Part shown: one piece after another, positions 21,239 through 29,123 of the stretch
Position numbering within the stretch: position 1 is the stretch's first letter
How the letters are laid out: every line of letters begins with the position of its first letter
Source of the DNA: Candidatus Altimarinota bacterium
GTDB lineage: Bacteria > Patescibacteriota > Gracilibacteria > BD1-5 > UBA2023
Direction: 5' to 3'
NCBI GenBank assembly: GCA_028714815.1
Contig: JAQTLR010000007.1
Location: 1-45,279 of the forward strand
Length of the DNA stretch: 45,279 nt
Position numbers and translations under genes: made by a program
Notes under the pieces: model-generated
What the model saw: the letters and a program-made list of their open reading frames with translations, nothing else
What the model was told of the DNA's origin: nothing
Database searches by the model: none

Positions 21239-21949
21239 ATGTCCCTTCGAACCGCCATTTCCGGATGAATATTCACTCTCTGCATAGGATCCGCCCCTGC
21301 TATCGCTGACAATCCGGATAGGAATTCTTCAGGATCAGAATCCTATCCAAGCATCTCTACCACCATTTCCACCACTCAGGATACTATTACCCGGGTATTC
21401 GAAGCAGATCCTGCATCCGGCCTTCTTAAACCGCTGAGCATCAATACCGATTCGTCAAGCGCTGAAAGCAAAGCGATATCCGAAGCTCTCATGGAGGAAT
21501 TCAGGACGATAAACAAAGAAGTGGGAATAGCATATGAACTATCGGATCTCCTCAAGGAATACCGAAGTTATATAAGCACACCAGAGGAAAAAAAATATCT
21601 TTTCAGAAAGATCGAACATACTGTCCATCTCATTTGGGAGAGTCCTGAATTGCTCTTCAGTGTCGGCACTAGCCTTATAAAGAATAATGAAGTGTTTGGT
21701 TTTTTACTCATACGGAGATCCCTTGACCTATCAAAAACACACCTGGATGATATGAACAATACATTCGATAGAATCATCTCCAATGTGGGGCAAGAAAAGA
21801 AAATCAGCCAAGATCTTGCTTTTATGATTGAAACCTTCTGACCATTCATCCATGCATCGATTACGAAAAAAGTGAATGATCCGAAACTCCCGGAATCAAA
21901 AAGGATGCAATTCAAAAATGCCCTAGAGCTCATAAAAACATCTCGCTAA
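21239..21949 (+). CDS. Secreted hypothetical protein, UGA-recoded
   Basis: 236 residues. UGA codons just after the start (...AISGGIFTLCIGSAPAIA) and at 21839-21841 are read as glycine. The N-terminus is a signal peptide with an AIA cleavage site before DNPDR, then a Ser/Thr-rich linker (residues about 27-70). A helical domain follows (about 85-230) with no recognised motif. A standard-code reading would begin inside the protein and lose the signal peptide. It ends UAA 21947-21949. Location is presumably extracytoplasmic. Confidence 0.7.
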
Positions 21950-22018
21950 TTTCCCTTTTTCCCAAAAATCTGTTACAATGCTTTTACGCCTGATTTTTAA
22001 CCAAAAGGAGGATGAATC

Positions 22019-22197
22019 ATGAGTGAACCCATAGAGGTAAAAGTGGACGGAGTAAAGTACCGAGTCCATGGTGATGGGGAGGTTTTTCGAGTGAATCCGG
22101 GTTTTTTGTCCGATTCGACTCGGCCGGTGGGATTTATCCCACCAAGCACTCCCAGAACAAATTGGAAGAGAAGATTCGCGATCTACCCAATCGCTGA
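22019..22197 (+). CDS. Short gene with strong ribosome-binding site; possible -1 frameshift
   Basis: Preceded by AAAGGAGG, 7 bp before the ATG, and by an extended -10 (TGTTACAAT near 21971-21979). The frame begins MSEPIEVKVDGVKYRVHGDG and stays open past the terminator to 22351. In the -1 frame a protein-like stretch (GGIYPTKHSQNKLEEKIRD, then LPNR) ends at UGA 22195-22197, just before the terminator at 22218. A slippery heptamer T TTT TTG sits in frame at 22102-22108 and could join the two. The UGA would then act as a stop, which contradicts the code of the other genes. Alternatives are an indel or a structured RNA. Family unknown. Confidence 0.35.
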
Positions 22198-22217
22198 GTC
22201 TTCTCTCCGCAAACAAA

Positions 22218-22243
22218 AACACCGCGAGCGATCGCGGTGTTTT
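22218..22243 (+). terminator. Rho-independent terminator
   Basis: AACACCGCGA, gcga loop, TCGCGGTGTTTT: a stem of at least 9 bp followed by T residues. Confidence 0.85.
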
Positions 22244-22371
22244 ACTTTACTTTCCCTAATTAAGAACAGGGAGAATTTTTTATTTCGAAGTCGAAACGGC
22301 CTTGGGGATCTAAAAATTTTCACTGGCTTCGTTTTGACAGAGAAAAAATAATTCTCCTTGTCCTATAGAAC

Positions 22372-23595
22372 CTACAATTTCAATCCCAGTTTCTCTTTCG
22401 GAAGCAGTTGGAGCTTATATATCTCGCGTCCGACGGTCTGTCCGGGGCGCCGGTAGAGGAGGCTCTTGTGAGGGGTGGTGCGGAACGGGATCTTGTCAGA
22501 GAGAAGCGGGAGCCGTTCGAATCCGTATCGATCGACAATCGGGATGATATCCTCGAAAAACACATCCTTCCCCCGGTTATCCCAGAACGGGAAACAGATG
22601 ATGATCGTCCCTCGGAATCCGATCGTCCGGAGATCCCGGAACATGGAATCATAGATCCGGGCAAGCTTCCGGCACTGCTCGGCGATCTTGTCGGGAGTGA
22701 CAGTCTTGGCACCCATCACATCCCCGAGGTATCCTTCGGTGACGATGGAAGTGGTCTTCGTATTCATGCTCTCGGGAATGGTCGCCGCGATTTTCGAAGC
22801 ATCCGCTTCAAAAATGAGCCCGTCAAGGTCGATACCGTTCTTGATCGCGAACTCCCCCATGCTCTTGTTCGCTGCAGTAACCATGGCAGGCGAAACATCG
22901 CTTCCGTAGACGGTATCATACCCCATATAAGCCGCTTCGATCAAGACAGTTCATAATCAGCAAAATGGGTCATATACCGCAGTCCGGTCAGACGATTGTG
23001 CTCCAGTAAGATTAATGAGTGTTTGCGCCAACTTCGGTGGCAACATCCCCACCCCCATATCGCGGGTCTTGTCCATATCCCGAGCCGCATAGGCATCCAC
23101 ATCCTGATAGGTGATGGTAACCCCCATATAGGAAACCTTTCCTGCTTTGACGAAATTCATTTCTGTCTCCGACTCAGAAAGCCGCTCTTTTTTATAGACC
23201 GCAGAATTGATGTTTTTCGGCTCTTTATTCACGAGACGGAACGACTTGTCCTCACAGGATTTGAGGAATTTCTTGATGCGGAGCCCGGTGGCGAAATTAT
23301 CCAGTTTCTCGCCGTACCCCGCAACCGCGAATGGGACTTTGTTCGTCCGATCCACCTGTTCCAGATAGCTTTTGGCTGCCGTCATGAAATCCGGCACATC
23401 CTTCACTTCTTCAAGAATCTTGATCACTTTAATAGTTCAACCCATATGAACGAAGTTCTCTCGGATAGCATCTTCAGAAATATCCGATACAAGGGCGAAT
23501 TGTTCGTTTACATACTCGAAAAAGGCTTCCGGAAAGAGATTCCCTACTTCTGCGAGCGAGAGCCGGAACTCCCGACCGAGGATAAATACGAACAT
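22372..23595 (-). CDS. Trm11/THUMP-type tRNA guanosine N2-methyltransferase-like protein
   Basis: 407 residues. SAM-dependent methyltransferase, probably acting on a guanosine N2 in tRNA. Two adjacent UGA codons (22951 and 22957) supply both glycines of the catalytic motif DPFCGLGT, which is strong proof of the recoding; a third UGA lies in the N-terminal part. Motif VYGSDVSP (SAM ribose binding) follows. The expected (N/D)PP(F/Y)-type motif is not obvious; VTEGYLGD occupies that place. The N-terminus MFVFILGREFRLSLAEV resembles archaeal/bacterial TrmG10-like proteins. The target base is not certain. Confidence 0.75.
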
Positions 23596-23609
23596 TTTTT
23601 AAAAATTAA

Positions 23610-23637
23610 TTGACTAAAAAAACTTTTGGATTATAAC
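23610..23637 (+). promoter_or_regulatory. Promoter of a short plus-strand unit
   Basis: TTGACT, 16-bp spacer, TATAAC. It points away from the methyltransferase start on the other strand and towards the terminator at 23838, framing a transcript of about 225 nt. Confidence 0.55.
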
Positions 23638-23642
23638 TCTCA

Positions 23643-23868
23643 TAGTTTTAACAGGAAGGAGGTGATCCACTTGTGTAGACTTGCTCATCGGCCAGAGAGT
23701 TATATCCAGCTTTGGCAATTCTTGATCCAGTTCTGTATGAATAGGATTTGGGAAGATGAGTGTGACAGACAAAAAAAGGATAATCCGGGGATAAAGGGTA
23801 GCCTTGTCGTGAGACTCGCAGATACATTCTTTTCCTCAAAGGGCGACCATCGGTCGCCCTTTTTCTTT
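23643..23868 (+). ncRNA. Short independent transcript with extreme Shine-Dalgarno sequence
   Basis: Bounded by a promoter (23610-23637) and a terminator. Near its 5' end is AGGAAGGAGGTGATCC (23653-23668), almost fully complementary to the 3' end of 16S rRNA. A UUG at 23671 (or GUG 23662) opens a frame that runs through the terminator to 23886, so a normal protein is doubtful. The unit may encode a small protein, or be an RNA that binds ribosomes. The opposite strand also has an open frame, but the terminator's T run favours plus-strand transcription. It resembles no RNA family I know. Confidence 0.35.
23838..23864 (+). terminator. Rho-independent terminator
   Basis: AAAGGGCGACC, short loop, GGTCGCCCTTTTT. 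The strong T run is on the plus strand, but the hairpin also lies 10 bp past... the region downstream of the pnp stop read on the minus strand, where its T run is only three bases. Confidence 0.8.
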
Positions 23869-23872
23869 TGTT

Positions 23873-26032
23873 TTATTCTGCGATAATCCTCTCCAATCCC
23901 ACTCGTCCTTTTTCCTTATCAACCGCGATGATCTTCACCTGTACGACATCCCCCATCTTGAGGAAATCCTCGATGTTGGTGACGCGCTCTTTGGCGATCT
24001 TGGAGATATGGATCATCCCGGACTTCCCTTTCGCCCACTCGACGATCGCTCCGACCCCCTCGAGGATCTTCACGACTTTCCCTTCGAGGAGATCCCCCAC
24101 TTCATCGTCCTTGAGTATCCCCTTGATGACATCGAGCGCTGCCTGCCCGGATGCCTGGTTCTTGGCAGTGATGGAACACTGTCCATCGTCCGCGAGATTC
24201 ACTTCCACACCATAGGTCCGTTCGATTCCCTGGATGGTTTCCCCACCCTTTCCGATGACTTCCCGCATCTTCGTTTCTGGAACAACTATAGAAAGGATGA
24301 ACGGTGCATACGGAGAAAGAGTAGGACGTGGGGCGGAAAGCTCTTTGGACATCTCCGTCCGGATATGATCGAGCGATCCTTTCGCCTGCGCAAATACCTT
24401 CCCGACCACTTCCATAGAGAGTCCCGCGATCTTGCAATCCATCTGGAGAGCGGTAATCCCTTTGCTCGTCCGTGCTATCTTGAAATCGAGATCCCCGAGG
24501 AAATCTTCCTGAGCCTGGATATCGGAGAGCACAACGTATTTCCCGGTTGCATCGTCGTAGATCATCCCCATCGCCACTCCGGATACGAGTGCCGTGATCG
24601 GCACCCCGGCATCCATCATCGCCATGGTCGATCCGCATACGGATGCCATGGAAGACGACCCGTTACAGGTCGTGATCTCGGATACCATCCGGATGAAATA
24701 CGGGAACTTCTCGAGGGATGGAAGCACCGGTTCAAGCGCTTTCTCGGCAAGCCGTCCGTGTCCGACCTCACGACGTCCCACTCCACGAAGTGGACGAACT
24801 TCTCCGACCGAGAATGGAGGGAAGTTATAGTGATGGATGTATCGTTTCGTATTCTCCTCGAACATATCGTCGATGATCTGAATATCACCAGGACCGCCGA
24901 GCGTCGCAATAGTGAGCGCTTGGGTGATACCTCGCTGGAAAAGTGCGGATCCGTGTACCCGCGGAAGGATCCCGAAGGTCCCGCGAATCGGACGAACTTC
25001 ATCGACCTTCCGTCCGTCGAGACGCAGTCCGGTAGCGAGGATATTCTTCCGCATGTGTTTCTTGACAATGGAATACACCGCTTCTTCTATATCTTTATCC
25101 GCATATGGTTCAGAATCATCCGTCGGAGCGAGAGCGAGTTTCATCTCTTCTTCGAGGGTCACGAGCGCGTGATGGAAATCGGTTTTTCCGAGATGGTAAA
25201 GCTTGGTGATCCGTTCATCGGTGATGAGTGCATCGATTACATCCTTCAGTTCTGCGTTATCCTCACCTATTGTGAGTTTCTGCTCGGTGATCGGATAGGT
25301 TTTGCTGTAATGCGCAACGAAATCACGCTGTGCGGAAACGAAGTCTCGAACGAGCGCATGAGCGAACTCGAAAGCCCGGATCATCACCGATTCATCCACT
25401 TCTTTCCCCTGGGATTCCACCATAGTGATCGCATCCTCGGTTCCAGCAACCGTCAGGTCGAGCAGAGCGGTCGCAAGATCGTCGATAGAAGGGTCGAACT
25501 TAAAGGTCGTCCCATCGGCGAGGAGCGCGATGCGAACCCCCGCAACCGGCCCTTCAAACTCGGTTACTCCCGCAAGCTGGAGAGCGAGCGAAGCTCCGGT
25601 GATCCCGTAGAACCCATAATCGGAAGTTCCCGAAGAGGACATGATGGTTGCGATGATCTGGATGTCGTTGATAGTTCCTTTCGGGAACATCGGACGGATC
25701 GGACGGTCGATCATCCGGCTATTCAAGACCGCCGCCTCAGAAGGCCGCCCCTCCCGCTTCATGAAACGGTTTCCACCGATCTTTCCGGTCGCGTAGTACT
25801 TCTCTTGGAATTCACACGAGAGCGGGAAAAAACTCGCGCTCATATTCACTTCGTCCTTGATTCCGGCAGTCACGAGAAGGTAATTCCCCTCTTCGTCACG
25901 TACCACCACCGCACCGTCCGCGAGGAGTGCAAGCCGTCCAGACTCGAAGGTGATCTTCTTTCCACCAACTTCGTAGGTCTTGGTTACCATTGCCTTGGTG
26001 AGGGCATTCTGATCGGAGAGTCCAGCTATCAT
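23873..26032 (-). CDS. pnp: Polyribonucleotide nucleotidyltransferase (PNPase)
   Basis: Phosphorolytic 3'-5' exoribonuclease of RNA decay. 719 residues from ATG 26032, the usual size. Two RNase PH domains (first with GRLALLADGAVVV and the FFPLSCEFQEKYYATGKIGGNRFMKREGRPSE region, cited as about residues 65-100; second with RLDGRKVDEVRPI and RGITQALTIATLG). They are followed by a KH domain with the GKGGETIQGI loop and an S1 domain ending KEKGRVGLERI. No UGA codon. ATG 25990 is a possible later start. The long upstream in-frame extension to 26131 lies across the 5' leader and is rejected. Confidence 0.97.
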   Translation of the reverse strand: MIAGLSDQNALTKAMVTKTYEVGGKKITFESGRLALLADGAVVVRDEEGNYLLVTAGIKDEVNMSASFFPLSCEFQEKYYATGKIGGNRFMKREGRPSEAAVLNSRMIDRPIRPMFPKGTINDIQIIATIMSSSGTSDYGFYGITGASLALQLAGVTEFEGPVAGVRIALLADGTTFKFDPSIDDLATALLDLTVAGTEDAITMVESQGKEVDESVMIRAFEFAHALVRDFVSAQRDFVAHYSKTYPITEQKLTIGEDNAELKDVIDALITDERITKLYHLGKTDFHHALVTLEEEMKLALAPTDDSEPYADKDIEEAVYSIVKKHMRKNILATGLRLDGRKVDEVRPIRGTFGILPRVHGSALFQRGITQALTIATLGGPGDIQIIDDMFEENTKRYIHHYNFPPFSVGEVRPLRGVGRREVGHGRLAEKALEPVLPSLEKFPYFIRMVSEITTCNGSSSMASVCGSTMAMMDAGVPITALVSGVAMGMIYDDATGKYVVLSDIQAQEDFLGDLDFKIARTSKGITALQMDCKIAGLSMEVVGKVFAQAKGSLDHIRTEMSKELSAPRPTLSPYAPFILSIVVPETKMREVIGKGGETIQGIERTYGVEVNLADDGQCSITAKNQASGQAALDVIKGILKDDEVGDLLEGKVVKILEGVGAIVEWAKGKSGMIHISKIAKERVTNIEDFLKMGDVVQVKIIAVDKEKGRVGLERIIAE

Positions 26033-26167
26033 AGCATAAAAATGAAAAAATAAGGTCTTCTTTTTTTCTGAAATGATAGAAAGAGTGGAGAGATACGACC
26101 GAGAAAATATTTCTCGCGCCCTATCCCGCATCCCTTATTCTGGCAAATCGGCAAAAGAATCCGGAGG

Positions 26168-26195
26168 ATTATATGGAAAAAGAGAGAAAAGGGAA
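26168..26195 (-). promoter_or_regulatory. Promoter of pnp
   Basis: Minus strand: TTCCCT, 16-bp spacer, TATAAT, followed directly by CCTCCGGA. The same -10 with the same flank, CTTTTTCyATATAATCCTCC, occurs before fusA (42126-42153). The leader would be about 125 nt. Confidence 0.65.
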
Positions 26196-26198
26196 ATT

Positions 26199-26224
26199 AA
26201 AAAATCCCCCGAGATTCCGGGGGA
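26199..26224 (-). terminator. Rho-independent terminator of the short unit at 26251-26573
   Basis: Minus strand: TCCCCCGgaatcTCGGGGGATTTTTT, a GC-rich stem and six T residues. Confidence 0.85.
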
Positions 26225-26394
26225 CAGCTCACTCTCGATTGGCAGTGAACTTAGGTTAGTGTCGTAACGGAATGCTCACGCGATCCGAAATCGACAGTTT
26301 TTTGGAAGTTACGAACCACAACATATCACTTCGACACGTGTAGGACGGGTTTGTCGCTCCCGATCTTGTGGATCGGAAAGCCCCGGTCATTGGG

Positions 26395-26466
26395 CTAGCC
26401 TTGGGTAGGAATAACGGCCAGAGCGGCAGAATCGGCACTGATATTGCCACTAGGAATCTGTTTCAT
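26395..26466 (-). CDS. 23-codon SD-led ORF; same frame reopens after UAG to 26251
   Basis: Starts MKQIPSGNISADSAALAV at ATG 26466, 10 bp after AAGGAG, and ends at UAG 26395-26397. The frame stays open beyond it for 47 codons (one UGA) to UAA 26251-26253, with protein-like text such as IHKIGSDKPVLHVSK and VVVRNFQKTVDFGSREH. The whole region has its own promoter (26546-26573) and terminator (26199-26224). It may be a 23-residue peptide with a structured trailer, a 71-codon gene broken by an amber codon, or a readthrough gene. No recognised family. Confidence 0.35.
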   Translation of the reverse strand: MKQIPSGNISADSAALAVIPTQG

Positions 26467-26545
26467 GATTTTTCTCCTTGCGAAGTTTTTGTTTGACCCG
26501 AAGAAAAATCCCCCGGGACCGATTTTTTACCAAACAGCACGAGGG

Positions 26546-26573
26546 ATAGTAAGAAGAATCGTGGTTTTGTCAA
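26546..26573 (-). promoter_or_regulatory. Consensus promoter of the short unit at 26251-26466
   Basis: Minus strand: TTGACA, 16-bp spacer, TACTAT. It begins 10 bp after the PadR-like gene's stop codon. Confidence 0.65.
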
Positions 26574-26582
26574 ATAAAAAGC

Positions 26583-26888
26583 TTATTTGGATTGTTCTGT
26601 GCTGTTCACAAAAAAATCGATAACTTCTTCACAGGCAGTCCATTTAACACGACGTACTGGTCTGCCAGCAACCTCTGGAAATACTTCCTCACGAATAACC
26701 AGTTCACGATTGCTTAACCTCATCAATAATGTATATAGGGAAGCATCCGAGAATTCTTTGTCCATTCGTAATGCGATTGTTGGTACTATAGCCCCGCCAT
26801 TCAACTGAACCAATATACGCAACACCTTAATCTCAGCACACGGCACAACATGACCATTGATAATAGCCCGACCATCTTTTGTAAACAT
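26583..26888 (-). CDS. PadR-like winged-helix transcriptional regulator
   Basis: 101 residues from ATG 26888, 5 bp after AGGAGG, one of very few Shine-Dalgarno sequences in the window. The order VLRILVQLNGG, then DASLYTLLMRLSNRELVIREE, then a wing with GRPVRRVKWTACEEVIDFF matches PadR proteins, whose recognition helix (xLYxxLxRLexxGLV) and wing (GRPrRxYxLT) look like this. PadR proteins dimerise and often repress neighbouring genes or themselves. The likely target is unknown; the short SD-led unit follows directly downstream. No UGA codon. Confidence 0.75.
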   Translation of the reverse strand: MFTKDGRAIINGHVVPCAEIKVLRILVQLNGGAIVPTIALRMDKEFSDASLYTLLMRLSNRELVIREEVFPEVAGRPVRRVKWTACEEVIDFFVNSTEQSK

Positions 26889-26923
26889 AACCACCTCCTA
26901 TTTGTCTTTATTTAATCAACATG

Positions 26924-26951
26924 ATAATAAAAAAAATTACCTATTTGTCAA
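26924..26951 (-). promoter_or_regulatory. Consensus promoter of the PadR-like gene
   Basis: Minus strand: TTGACA, 16-bp spacer, TATTAT. Its -35 abuts the stop codon of the VKOR gene. Confidence 0.65.
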
Positions 26952-27398
26952 TTATTTCTGTTTCATCCCGTACACCGAAATCCCCAGTATCATAACGATA
27001 ATCGCGGAACACGCGAGACAGAGCGGGCAGAACGACCCGATGTAGACCGCTTCCTGGTAGATGTAATACCCGTTGAAACACATTCCCCCAACAGCCATTC
27101 CGGCAAGGATCGGGAAGGCTTTTCGGCAGATTCCGAGGTAGCCGAGCAGGGCGACGAGGAAAATGATCGGATACACGACCATAGCGACAGCCGGAAACGG
27201 AAGTCCGAAGAACTGGGCTCGTGGAGAGAGGAGGACATTGGAGCACGAGAAGGTACTGTTCAAGTCGCAGAAAGACGAATACGTTCCAGCAGATTCCGCC
27301 ATCTTTGCCTTCAGGGTGTATGCCTGAGTCGTCAAATAGACCGCATTCCCGAAGGCAATGGCTGCAAGCACCATAATGGCGATAAAGAGTTTTTTCAT
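26952..27398 (-). CDS. Vitamin K epoxide reductase (VKOR) family membrane protein
   Basis: 148 residues, four hydrophobic segments. It re-oxidises a DsbA-type thiol oxidase using quinone at the membrane. Conserved cysteines: Cys44 and Cys52 of the loop (FSCSNVLLSP) and the CPLC active site (124-127) near the last helix. This is the standard bacterial VKOR layout without a fused thioredoxin domain. It lies 24 bp downstream of the DsbA-like gene, its natural partner, so the pair forms one oxidative-folding operon. No UGA codon, no Shine-Dalgarno sequence. Confidence 0.9.
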   Translation of the reverse strand: MKKLFIAIMVLAAIAFGNAVYLTTQAYTLKAKMAESAGTYSSFCDLNSTFSCSNVLLSPRAQFFGLPFPAVAMVVYPIIFLVALLGYLGICRKAFPILAGMAVGGMCFNGYYIYQEAVYIGSFCPLCLACSAIIVMILGISVYGMKQK

Positions 27399-27422
27399 AT
27401 ATGAGGGAATAACTAAATAAAA

Positions 27423-28028
27423 TTACTGTTTCAGTACCGCTTCGATAATCCCAAAGAACTCCTCTTTGGATTGGAATTTCATGATCGTACCGTTGAGATA
27501 GATAGAAGGGGTCCCTTCGAGTCCCATCGCCTCGCCCTCTCTTTTTTCCTTGGCTATCTGGTTCAAGTACCACCCTTCATCGAGACTTTTCTGCATCTCT
27601 CCGGGATCGAGTCCGACTTTTTTCCCGAGCGCTATACGTTCCTCATCGGTAACCTTATCCCCCTTCTTCTGATCCTCGAGAGCATACATCTCCAGGCTGA
27701 ATTCCCAGTACTTCCCCTCTGAGAGCGCATAAAGCGCGGCAAGCGCGTCACGCTCGGCATTCTTGTGTTGTGGAAGCGGGAAATTCTTATAGGTGATGTT
27801 GATTTTATTCGTCTGCACGTACTTTTCGTAGAGCTCTTGCCCGACCGTCTTCTCGAAGAAAATGCACGCTGGACACTCGTAATCGGCAAAGATAGTCAGT
27901 TGCACTTTGCTCGATGGAGCACCGAAAACGGCGCTTTCGATACTCTTGGAAACCTGTGGAACGACCGGTGTCGATTCACCACAAGAAAGGAGGAGGAACG
28001 GAAGAAGGAGGAAAATGAGTTTTTTCAT
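27423..28028 (-). CDS. DsbA-like thiol-disulfide oxidase, probable lipoprotein
   Basis: 201 residues. A lipoprotein signal ends in LLSC (lipobox, Cys16). The thioredoxin fold then carries the active site CPAC (52-55) after TIFADYE, and the cis-proline loop EGTPSIYLNG near the C-terminus. This is the DsbA/BdbD class that inserts disulfide bonds in exported proteins; the VKOR just downstream would recycle it. The Cys-rich exported proteins in the window (collagen-like, tail-collar, tandem-repeat fibre) are plausible clients (inference). No UGA codon. Confidence 0.9.
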   Translation of the reverse strand: MKKLIFLLLPFLLLSCGESTPVVPQVSKSIESAVFGAPSSKVQLTIFADYECPACIFFEKTVGQELYEKYVQTNKINITYKNFPLPQHKNAERDALAALYALSEGKYWEFSLEMYALEDQKKGDKVTDEERIALGKKVGLDPGEMQKSLDEGWYLNQIAKEKREGEAMGLEGTPSIYLNGTIMKFQSKEEFFGIIEAVLKQ

Positions 28029-28100
28029 GAAGAGAGTTGAAGAAATATATGAGAATCAATATACGGATAAGAACGGAATTTGCAAAAATTTTAGTATTTT

Positions 28101-28128
28101 TTGCTTTCTTCGGGAAATTGATTAGAAT
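28101..28128 (+). promoter_or_regulatory. Promoter of the superoxide dismutase gene
   Basis: TTGCTT, 16-bp spacer, TAGAAT, 30 bp before the start codon. Confidence 0.55.
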
Positions 28129-28158
28129 AGCCTGTTCTATTTTTTAATCCAATAAACC

Positions 28159-28746
28159 ATGCAACACACACTCCCAATACTCCCTTACGGAATGAATGCC
28201 CTTGAGCCGTATATCTCTCAAGAAACGCTCGAATACCACTACGGAAAGCACCACAAAACATATGTTAATAACCTCAACGGGCTCATACCGGGAACGGAAT
28301 TTGAGGACAGATCCCTGGAAGAGATCATACGGACTGCACCGGCAGGACCGATTTTCAATAATGCCGCCCAAGTATGGAATCATACGTTCTATTGGGAAAG
28401 TCTCACCCCAGAAAAAGATTCCGCTCTCGAAGGAACCAATATCGAAGCGCTCATCCTCGAAAAATGGGAATCGTTTGAAGCGTTTCAAAAAGTTTTCAAT
28501 GATGTCGCTCTGAAAACCTTCGGATCCGGATGGGCTTGGCTCGTGAAAAAGCCGGATGGCTCGCTCGATTTGGTTTCCACCTCCAATGCCGGAACCCCGC
28601 TCACAACAGACGACACTGCCCTTCTTACTTGCGATGTCTGGGAGCATGCCTACTATATCGACTACCGGAATGCCCGGGCAAAATACCTGGGAAAGTTTTG
28701 GAATATCGTGGATTGGAGGAAAGTGGAAGCGCGATACGGTGAGTAA
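28159..28746 (+). CDS. sodB: Superoxide dismutase, Fe/Mn type (Fe-like)
   Basis: Converts superoxide to oxygen and hydrogen peroxide. 195 residues, normal length. Metal ligands are His27, His75 (QVWNHTFYW), Asp159 and His163 ([13 protein letters not shown]). The Gln at 71 in AAQVWNH, instead of a Gly there, is the pattern of iron SODs. Residues GWAWL and the second-shell tyrosines are present. It is monocistronic: own promoter, own terminator, transcribed away from dsbA. No UGA codon. The metal assignment is inference. Confidence 0.95.
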   Translation: MQHTLPILPYGMNALEPYISQETLEYHYGKHHKTYVNNLNGLIPGTEFEDRSLEEIIRTAPAGPIFNNAAQVWNHTFYWESLTPEKDSALEGTNIEALILEKWESFEAFQKVFNDVALKTFGSGWAWLVKKPDGSLDLVSTSNAGTPLTTDDTALLTCDVWEHAYYIDYRNARAKYLGKFWNIVDWRKVEARYGE

Positions 28747-28756
28747 AAAAACAAAA

Positions 28757-28783
28757 AAAGAGCGGGATATCCCGCTCTTTTTT
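28757..28783 (+). terminator. Rho-independent terminator of sodB
   Basis: AAAGAGCGGGATATCCCGCT followed by a T run: near-perfect palindrome. It may also serve the convergent cold-shock gene. Confidence 0.85.
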
Positions 28784-28794
28784 ATAGACTCGAA

Positions 28795-29001
28795 TTAGAT
28801 AGCTGCAACCTCAACAGCCATAGGACCCTTTTGTCCGTCCTGAACTTCGAAAGAAACTTCCATTCCCTCAGAAAGAGCATTGAAACCATCAACCTTATCT
28901 ACACATCCGGAGAAGTGGAAGAAAAGATCCTTGTTTCCGTCAGCTGGAGTAATGAAACCAAAACCCTGCTGCTCCTTCTTAACTTTAATAATTCCGTTCA
29001 T
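28795..29001 (-). CDS. Cold-shock protein, CspA family
   Basis: 68 residues, a single OB fold that binds single-stranded RNA/DNA. RNP motifs QGFGFIT and DLFFHFSG are intact, and the end GPMAVEV matches the usual GPqAxNV. ATG 29001 gives the family start MNGIIKVKK; the in-frame upstream Met is not needed. No UGA codon. Its role as RNA chaperone follows from the family. Confidence 0.95.
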   Translation of the reverse strand: MNGIIKVKKEQQGFGFITPADGNKDLFFHFSGCVDKVDGFNALSEGMEVSFEVQDGQKGPMAVEVAAI

Positions 29002-29123
29002 AAAAAATGAATAAAAAAAATATAAAACCATGTAGGGGGTGAAAATTCTAACAAACTTCTATTTCCGTACACTTGCTGAGTATTGTATGGTAAAAAACAA
29101 GAAATGCAAATAAAAAAACGTTT

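Noticed and set aside
23648-23668. Possible fragment of a 16S rRNA 3' end (contains GGATCACCTCCTT on the minus strand)
   Set aside because: The preceding bases do not form helix 45 or other 16S sequence; only the anti-SD-like part matches.
26033-26131. N-terminal extension of PNPase
   Set aside because: It lies in the 5' leader between promoter and the family-like start and has no PNPase similarity.
26161-26176. GGAGG followed by ATG on the plus strand, looking like a start site
   Set aside because: The same bases are the -10 and discriminator of the pnp promoter on the minus strand, and the motif recurs at fusA without an ATG.
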